Shown piece by piece: positions 5,924 through 10,952 of a stretch of DNA of 10,952 nucleotides. The stretch is from Peptococcaceae bacterium (lineage in GTDB: Bacteria; Bacillota; Peptococcia; Peptococcales; Peptococcaceae): contig JAFOFM010000023.1 of assembly GCA_017387265.1 (NCBI GenBank), positions 1 through 10,952 on the forward strand, read 5' to 3'. Under the pieces are notes generated by a model. The model was not told where the DNA came from. It saw nothing but the letters and a program-made list of their open reading frames with translations, and did not search any database. The translations under genes were made by a program, and so were the position numbers. The first letter of the stretch is position 1; each line of letters starts with the position of its first letter.

Positions 5924-8329
5924 CTACGCCTCCACTAAGGCCAGCTCTAATACCTGCTGCAGTGTCTGAACCGGATGGAATTCCAGTTCTTTTTTGATAT
6001 CAGCAGGGATTTCCTCTGTATCTTTCATATTTTCCATCGGCAGGATAATTTTTGTGCAGCCGGCACGATGCGCCGCCAGCACTTTTTCGCGAATGCCGCC
6101 TACCGGTAAAACTTTGCCGCGCAGGGTCAGCTCGCCGGTCATTGCAAATTCTTTCCGCACAGCACGTTTTGTCAGCGCAGAGATAACTGCGGTTGCCATA
6201 GAAATCCCGGCAGAAGGACCATCTTTTGGTGTTGCCCCTTCCGGAATATGAATATGGATGCTGTTTTTTTCAAAGAATTCCGGCTCAATACCCATATCTG
6301 CCCCGATACTGCGAATATAACTGAAGCCCAGACGAGCCGATTCTTTCATAACGTCACCCATCTGACCGGTCAGCAGTAATTCACTTTTGCCTGGGAAGGT
6401 ATTAACTTCAATATTCAGAGTTTCACCGCCAACAGATGTCCATGCCATACCGGTTACTTTCCCCACTTCATCCTGCAGTTCTTCCAGATTGCGCAGATAT
6501 TTTGGTTTTCCTAAATAACGCTCGATATTATTTAAATCAACGCGAACATTTTTCTTTTCTTTTTCCAGCACTTCACGGGCCGCTTTACGGCAAATGGTTG
6601 CCAGCTGGCGTTCCAGACCGCGCACACCCGATTCTCTGGTATAGTAACGTACAACATGCAGAACAGTATTGCCGGAAATATAAATCTGGCGTGGTTTCAG
6701 ACCATGTTCTTTCAGCTGTTTCGGCATCAGATAGCGCTGTGCAATCTGTACCTTTTCCTCTTCGATATAGCTTGCCACCTCAATCACTTCCATACGGTCC
6801 AGAAGCGGCTGAGAAATAGTCTGCAGAGAGTTTGCCGTGGTGATAAACAGTACTTTCGACAAGTCAAACGGCAGTTCCACAAAATGGTCACTGAAAGTAT
6901 TATTCTGTGCAGGGTCTAATACTTCTAACAGCGCAGAAGATGGATCCCCACGAAAATCAGTTGTCATTTTGTCGATTTCATCCATCAGGAATACCGGGTT
7001 GGCAGTTCCTGCCTCCATCATCCCGCGAATAATACGGCCAGGCATTGCGCCTACATAAGTGCGACGATGGCCGCGGATTTCCGCTTCATCACGCACACCG
7101 CCCAGCGAGATACGCACATATTCACGATTTAATGCCTCGGCAATGGAACGGGCCAGCGAGGTTTTCCCTACACCTGGAGGCCCAACCAGACACAGAATCG
7201 ACCCTTTGTTGTCATTGCGCAGCTGACGTACCGCCAGAGATTCCAGAATGCGTTCTTTTACTTTTTCCAGACCATAATGGTCACGATTCAGCACTTTACT
7301 TGCATATTTGATATCCAGGCAGTCTTCACTATATTTATTCCACGGTAAATCCAGCACAGTTTCTACATAATTGCGCAGCACCGAATATTCCGGAGACATA
7401 TTGCTCACTTTTAAAAGCTGATTAATCTGTTTACTGATTTTTTCACGGATTTCATCCGAAACATTTAAGGCTTCCAGACGTTCTTTAAAAGCCTGTACCT
7501 CTTCCGAACGGCTTTCACCTTCACCCAGTTCATCACTGATGACTTTCATTTTTTCACGCAGATAATATTCTTTCTGGCTCTTATCCATCTGCGCTTTTAC
7601 CTTTTCGTTCAGATCCCGCTCCATTTCAGCAAAGCTGGCTTCACGAATAATTACTTCCAGCATATGATCGATGCGTTTTTCAATATCCTGTTCTGCCAGC
7701 AGCGCATAGCGTTCTTCCGGCTTCACATTCAGATAATTGCACATCATATTCAGCTGGCGCACCAGAGGGTCTGCATTCATAACCTGACCCAGCTGTTCGG
7801 CACCAATACGGCTGCTGCGTTTTAAATATCCCTCAAACTGATGACGCAGAGCGCGAATTTTTACTTCCAGTTCATCCGCATCGTATTCTGCCTCCGGCAC
7901 TTCTTCATAAAGCGCACTGATGCGTTCCTCACTGATACGATATTCGGTTACTTTTACCACACGCAGAGCACTTACCAGAACGCGCATCCCTTCGGTTGGC
8001 AGGGTAATGGTACGTTTTACTTTGGCTACAACCCCGTATTCATATAAATCATCGGCAGATGGCAGTTCCGATTCTGCATGTTTCTGAAAGGCCAGCAGGA
8101 CTTCCTTATTGCCACGAGTACATTCCTGCACCGCCGCGATAGAAAATTTGCGACCTAAATCCAGCGGATTTTCGGTATGCGGGAATACTACCATCCCACG
8201 CAGCGGAATCACAACCAGTTCCGGTTCCTGTTCTTCCTCCACTTCCGCTCCTAATGCTTCTTCAATCGCCGCTTCCAGAACCTCATCGGTCAAAAGTTCT
8301 TCTAATTCCTGATTAAATTCTTCTGTCAT
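5924..8329 (-). CDS. lon: ATP-dependent endopeptidase La (LonA)
   Basis: An 801-residue soluble AAA+ serine-type protease that degrades misfolded and regulatory proteins. The N-terminal substrate-binding domain begins near residue 38 (VVIPLRGMVVFPHTENPLDLGR), after an unusually acidic Glu-rich lead of about 35 residues. A coiled-coil-like region lies at about 220-300. AAA+ motifs: Walker A GPPGVGKT at 383-390, Walker B FLMDEID at 447-453. The C-terminal protease domain carries catalytic Ser706 in PKDGPSAG and Lys749 in GGIREKV. The ATG at 8329 is chosen because GAGGG lies 6 nt before it; an in-frame TTG two codons upstream would touch the SD. lonA has a predicted promoter of its own, 3 nt separate it from engB, and lonB lies upstream. 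Confidence 0.97.
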   Translation of the reverse strand: MTEEFNQELEELLTDEVLEAAIEEALGAEVEEEQEPELVVIPLRGMVVFPHTENPLDLGRKFSIAAVQECTRGNKEVLLAFQKHAESELPSADDLYEYGVVAKVKRTITLPTEGMRVLVSALRVVKVTEYRISEERISALYEEVPEAEYDADELEVKIRALRHQFEGYLKRSSRIGAEQLGQVMNADPLVRQLNMMCNYLNVKPEERYALLAEQDIEKRIDHMLEVIIREASFAEMERDLNEKVKAQMDKSQKEYYLREKMKVISDELGEGESRSEEVQAFKERLEALNVSDEIREKISKQINQLLKVSNMSPEYSVLRNYVETVLDLPWNKYSEDCLDIKYASKVLNRDHYGLEKVKERILESLAVRQLRNDNKGSILCLVGPPGVGKTSLARSIAEALNREYVRISLGGVRDEAEIRGHRRTYVGAMPGRIIRGMMEAGTANPVFLMDEIDKMTTDFRGDPSSALLEVLDPAQNNTFSDHFVELPFDLSKVLFITTANSLQTISQPLLDRMEVIEVASYIEEEKVQIAQRYLMPKQLKEHGLKPRQIYISGNTVLHVVRYYTRESGVRGLERQLATICRKAAREVLEKEKKNVRVDLNNIERYLGKPKYLRNLEELQDEVGKVTGMAWTSVGGETLNIEVNTFPGKSELLLTGQMGDVMKESARLGFSYIRSIGADMGIEPEFFEKNSIHIHIPEGATPKDGPSAGISMATAVISALTKRAVRKEFAMTGELTLRGKVLPVGGIREKVLAAHRAGCTKIILPMENMKDTEEIPADIKKELEFHPVQTLQQVLELALVEA

Positions 8330-8335
8330 ATACAA

Positions 8336-8622
8336 CCCTCTTTATCTTTCCTAGTCATGTAGATAACAGTTTAACGATTTTTCACAAGATTTTCAACCAA
8401 AATCATTCTTTTTTCTGAATTTTCATCCACTTCTTGCAAAAAATCATCAAAACTGAACTATTTTCGAATACTACTTCCCTTAATTTCACCGCAGGAACGA
8501 AAAATCCCTTTTTCAGTGACAAAAACCTTGTAAACCAGTATACTATTCAGATAAAAACAGCGGCAGCGGATCGTATGATTCGGCTCTGTTCCCGATTTTT
8601 GAATAATCTCTGTTTCTAAAAG
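8336..8622. other. Intergenic region upstream of lonA
   Basis: About 290 nt between the lonA start and the lonB terminator. Apart from the predicted lonA promoter I see only short AT-rich inverted repeats (for example GAAAAA/TTTTTC near 8499-8514) and an AGTATACT palindrome near 8538-8545. The open frames across it on both strands lack ribosome binding sites. No CIRCE or CtsR box was found. Confidence 0.6.
8368..8396 (-). promoter_or_regulatory. Predicted promoter of lonA-engB
   Basis: On the minus strand, TTGAAA (8391-8396) and TAAACT (8368-8373) are 17 bp apart. A start near 8361 leaves a leader of about 30 nt. The -10 matches in 4 of 6 positions, so this is moderate evidence. Confidence 0.45.
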
Positions 8623-8670
8623 AAAACTGCTCCTCATTTTCTGCATACTGCAGAGATGAAGAGCAGTTTT
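8623..8670 (-). terminator. Intrinsic terminator after lonB
   Basis: AAAACTGCTC (8623-8632) pairs with GAGCAGTTTT (8661-8670); the inner TCAT and TCTGCA parts also pair with 8649-8660, with a small bulge, around a 3-nt loop TAC. On the minus strand it is followed by TTTTCTTTT. It starts 15 nt after the lonB stop and separates lonB from lonA transcription. T-residues on the plus side as well make it partly two-way. Confidence 0.85.
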
Positions 8671-8685
8671 TATTTATATTTATCG

Positions 8686-10308
8686 TTACATCACAGCCAT
8701 TTTTACTACATCAGTCAGTTCTTCCACCGGAATTACTTCCATCCCTTCCATATGGCAAAACGAATCCTGCCAGTTCTGCTTTGGAATCAATACCTGTTTC
8801 AGCCCGGCCTGCCGGGCCGCCTCTACTTTAGCCGGTGTGCCGCCTACCGGCAGCACCTTGCCGCGAATAGAAACTTCGCCTGTCATAGCAAGCCGGTTAT
8901 CTACCGGCTTCCGGCTGATAGCTGAATAAACGGCAGTGGCAATTGCAATCCCTGCGGAAGGGCCGTCAATGGGAGTCCCTCCAGGAAAATTCACATGAAT
9001 GTGATACCGCTCCACCTCCATGCCAAGTACCGTTTTCAGTGCGGTGCAAACATTTTCCACCGAACAGCGCGCCATACTTTTGCGCCGGACTTTCTGGCCA
9101 TTGCCCCCGGTCAGTTCTTCTTCCTCCACAATCCCGGTTACATTAATGGTTCCCGGTTCATATTCCGCCGGACACACCGCCACCTCAACACTGCTGACGA
9201 TGCCCATATTCGGTCCGCATACAGCAAGCCCGTTTACCAGACCAATATCCGGTTTTTCTGCAATACGGCTATGTGGTCTCGGTGAATAATGGCAGCTGTT
9301 GATTACCCATTCCACGTCCTCCCGGCTGATTTCCTGCCGCTGCTCCTCCATCGCCATACCGGCTGCAATCTGCACCATATTCACGGCTTCACGCCCATTG
9401 GTTGCATAGTCGCTGATCAGCACCACAGCCCGGTGAGCAATAGGCATATTCATACGCTTTGCCGCCCGTTCCACTACCGACATAATTTCTTCCGGAAGCA
9501 GACTCCGAAAATAAATTTCAAGGCACCTGGAACGAATCGCTGCCGGAATTTCCTCCGGTCTTCTGGTCGTGGCAGCCACCAGCCGAAAATCCGCTGGAAG
9601 CCCATTGGCAAAGATGTCGTGAATATGACCAGGTATTTTTTCGTTATCTTCACTGTAATAGGCACTTTCCAGCAGAACCTTGCGGTCCTCCAGCACTTTC
9701 AGCAGTTTGTTCATCTGCATCGGATGCAATTCACCGATTTCGTCAATGTATAACACACCGCCATGGGCTTTTGTTACCGCCCCGGGCTTTGGCTGGGGAA
9801 TTCCTGCCATTCCCATAGCACCGGCCCCCTGATAAATCGGGTCATGCACCGAACCAATTAACGGATCCGCAATCCCTCGCTCATCAAACCGGGATGTGGC
9901 ACCATCAATCTCAATAAATGCCGCATCGGCTAAAAACGGGCTCCCTTCCATTCTTTTTGCCTCTTCCAGCACCAGTCGAGCCACCGTTGTTTTTCCCACA
10001 CCAGGAGGACCATAAATAATCACATGCTGCGGATTCGGCCCGCACATCGCCGCACGCAGTGCCTTTATCCCTTCCTCCTGCCCGATAACGTCATCAAAAC
10101 ATTCCGGCCTTGTTCGCGCTGTCAGCGGCTCGGAAAGCTGAATTTTTCGCATACCCTCCAGCCGTTCCTGCTCTTTTTGCGTGTTAATTGTGATTTTTGT
10201 TTTATTCTGCCGCTGTCCTTTTATCAGGCCAATAAAATAAATCCCGATAACCAGAGCAAAGAAAATCTGCACCACCCCGAAAACTGTCCATACCTGTTCA
10301 CTCATCAT
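8686..10308 (-). CDS. lonB: Membrane-anchored ATP-dependent protease LonB
   Basis: A 540-residue Lon-type protease without the large LonA N-terminal domain. A single membrane segment at about 8-28 (VFGVVQIFFALVIGIYFIGL) is followed by a charged linker to about 66. The AAA+ module has Walker A GPPGVGKT at 100-107 and, after an insertion rich in Gly, Pro and Met, Walker B LYIDEIG at 186-192. The C-terminal protease domain has Ser451 in IDGPSAG and Lys494 in GGTPAKV. Length is close to the Bacillus LonB (about 550), a protein linked there to forespore gene expression. Its position just upstream of lonA is also as in Bacillus. The start at ATG 10308 is favoured by GGAGG 7 nt upstream; the ATG at 10305 is possible, and an upstream TTG at 10326 would precede the SD. 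A terminator-like hairpin lies immediately upstream. Confidence 0.94.
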   Translation of the reverse strand: MMSEQVWTVFGVVQIFFALVIGIYFIGLIKGQRQNKTKITINTQKEQERLEGMRKIQLSEPLTARTRPECFDDVIGQEEGIKALRAAMCGPNPQHVIIYGPPGVGKTTVARLVLEEAKRMEGSPFLADAAFIEIDGATSRFDERGIADPLIGSVHDPIYQGAGAMGMAGIPQPKPGAVTKAHGGVLYIDEIGELHPMQMNKLLKVLEDRKVLLESAYYSEDNEKIPGHIHDIFANGLPADFRLVAATTRRPEEIPAAIRSRCLEIYFRSLLPEEIMSVVERAAKRMNMPIAHRAVVLISDYATNGREAVNMVQIAAGMAMEEQRQEISREDVEWVINSCHYSPRPHSRIAEKPDIGLVNGLAVCGPNMGIVSSVEVAVCPAEYEPGTINVTGIVEEEELTGGNGQKVRRKSMARCSVENVCTALKTVLGMEVERYHIHVNFPGGTPIDGPSAGIAIATAVYSAISRKPVDNRLAMTGEVSIRGKVLPVGGTPAKVEAARQAGLKQVLIPKQNWQDSFCHMEGMEVIPVEELTDVVKMAVM

Positions 10309-10319
10309 CGCAATTCCTC

Positions 10320-10373
10320 CCAACAAAAAACCGACATACCCGATAGCAAAGTTTCGCTACTAGTATGTCGGTT
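10320..10373 (-). terminator. Terminator-like hairpin between the ABC permease gene and lonB
   Basis: AACCGACATAC (10329-10339) pairs perfectly with GTATGTCGGTT (10363-10373), an 11-bp stem around a 23-nt loop that itself holds a TAGC/GCTA inverted repeat. On the minus strand it is directly followed by TTTTTT-G-TT. The T-run ends only a few nt before the lonB GGAGG site (10316-10320), leaving no room for a separate downstream promoter. Confidence 0.85.
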
Positions 10374-10390
10374 ACATATTTTTTTATGAG

Positions 10391-10402
10391 AAGAACGTTC
10401 TT
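10391..10402. repeat. Perfect 12-bp palindrome at the permease stop codon
   Basis: AAGAACGTTCTT is identical on both strands and has no spacer, so it is a protein-binding-site shape rather than a hairpin. It overlaps the TAA of the permease gene by two bases. No known operator consensus matches it; the LexA type needs four bases between GAAC and GTTC. Confidence 0.4.
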
Positions 10403-10952
10403 ATTTCCACTTGCAAAGAATATTTTCCAGCAAATCCACAACCCAGTATAACACCAGCCCTAACAGTGCCAGACCGATAATACCGGCATACATGGCAGGA
10501 TATTCACGGGTCTCCATGCCATCTAAAATAAAATATCCCAAACCATCAAAAGAGGCAAAGGTTTCGGCAAAAAACAGAATAGCAATAGCTGTCCCCAGAG
10601 TAATACGCAGGGATGTCAGAATTTGAGGCAGACAGCTTGGCAGAATAAGATGGCAGAAAGTCTGCCACGGTGTGGCATTCAAAGACCGCATGGACTGCAG
10701 GCTCGCCTTTGGAATACTGCTCGCCGCATCACGGGTAACCACCACAATCTGAAAAAACACCACAAGCGCAATCAGAAAAATCTTTGGCCAGTTGCCTAAA
10801 CCCATCAGCACAACGATAATCGGTAAAAATACCACTTTCGGCAATGGGTACAGCAGATACACAATCGGATTTAAAAGCCGTCCAAGCCATTCCACGCGCC
10901 CCATAGCAAGGCCAAGCGGCACCGCCAGCACCATAGCCAGCACAATACTGCT
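10401..10952 (-). CDS. ABC transporter permease, SsuC/TauC-like (partial, N terminus beyond the window)
   Basis: The C-terminal 183 residues of a membrane permease of the nitrate/sulfonate/taurine (and thiamine-precursor-like) family; the frame stays open to the right edge, and a GTG at 10943 is probably internal because the family is about 250 residues long. Hydrophobic helices cover most of the visible part. The family phrase YPLPKVVFLPIIVVLMGLG is clear, as is the coupling loop SMRSLNATPWQTFCHLILP followed by LPQILTSLRITLG. In the loop the usually conserved Gly (in LGA) is Asn here. Cognate ATPase and binding-protein genes are not in the window. Substrate cannot be assigned. Confidence 0.9.
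   Translation of the reverse strand, partial: SSIVLAMVLAVPLGLAMGRVEWLGRLLNPIVYLLYPLPKVVFLPIIVVLMGLGNWPKIFLIALVVFFQIVVVTRDAASSIPKASLQSMRSLNATPWQTFCHLILPSCLPQILTSLRITLGTAIAILFFAETFASFDGLGYFILDGMETREYPAMYAGIIGLALLGLVLYWVVDLLENILCKWK

Noticed and set aside
8336..8622. Heat-shock control sites (CIRCE or CtsR boxes) for lonA
   Set aside because: Neither the TTAGCACTC/GAGTGCTAA pair nor tandem GGTCAAA-type heptads are present.
8434..8646. Open frames of about 60 codons on both strands upstream of lonA
   Set aside because: Neither has an SD; the minus one starts in the loop of the lonB terminator. The composition looks non-coding.
9289..9753. A 154-codon frame on plus inside lonB, and a 127-codon one at 6436-6819 inside lonA
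   Set aside because: These are antisense to strongly supported genes with intact motifs; the His- and Arg-rich composition is typical of reading the opposite strand.
10024..10389. A 121-codon plus-strand frame over the lonB 5' end and the terminator
   Set aside because: It is antisense to the lonB N-terminal coding region and crosses the hairpin, with no supporting signals.
10391..10402. LexA-type SOS box
   Set aside because: The half-sites GAAC and GTTC abut directly, while the Bacillota box needs four bases between them.

Overview
The window looks like chromosomal DNA of a Bacillota (Firmicutes) bacterium. The strongest clue is the gene order lonB-lonA-engB on the minus strand, the arrangement known from Bacillus (lonB-lonA-ysxC) and other spore-forming lineages. 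Strong GGAGG-type ribosome binding sites, mid-range GC judged by eye, and a UbiA/MenA-type prenyltransferase also fit. I lean towards an anaerobe of the Negativicutes or a related clostridial lineage, but that placement is inference. No phage, transposase, CRISPR array, rRNA or tRNA was seen.

Layout. Left edge (1-491, +): the 3' end of an unrecognised gene. At 517-665 lies a striking 149-nt, almost wholly self-complementary element that belongs to no gene. It is followed by a good promoter and a single-gene unit for a menA-like prenyltransferase (794-1714, +) with its own terminator. Next come a small unrecognised minus-strand gene (1830-2084) and a divergent XRE-family regulator (2225-2581, +), whose predicted promoters overlap on opposite strands. 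The regulator ends inside a two-way terminator that also serves the converging amino-acid ABC transporter (2608-5096, -), transcribed in the order binding lipoprotein, permease, ATPase. Then engB (5309-5920), lonA (5924-8329) and lonB (8686-10308) follow, all minus strand. lonA and engB are tightly coupled; lonB has its own terminator, and lonA has a predicted promoter of its own. At the right edge is the C-terminal part of an SsuC/TauC-type ABC permease (10401 to the edge, -), separated from lonB by a terminator-like hairpin that nearly touches the lonB ribosome binding site.

How the genes work together. The transporter operon makes a complete polar-amino-acid importer. Its binding protein appears circularly permuted: the second lobe of the usual fold comes first after the lipoprotein signal and the first lobe comes last. 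The Lon pair gives one soluble and one membrane-anchored ATP-dependent protease, with EngB, a ribosome-assembly GTPase, translated from the lonA message. The MenA-like enzyme belongs to quinone synthesis and stands alone here.

The observations most worth a second look are the permuted binding protein, the 149-nt palindromic element, the terminator crowding the lonB start, and the perfect inverted repeat at the predicted 5' end of the transporter mRNA.
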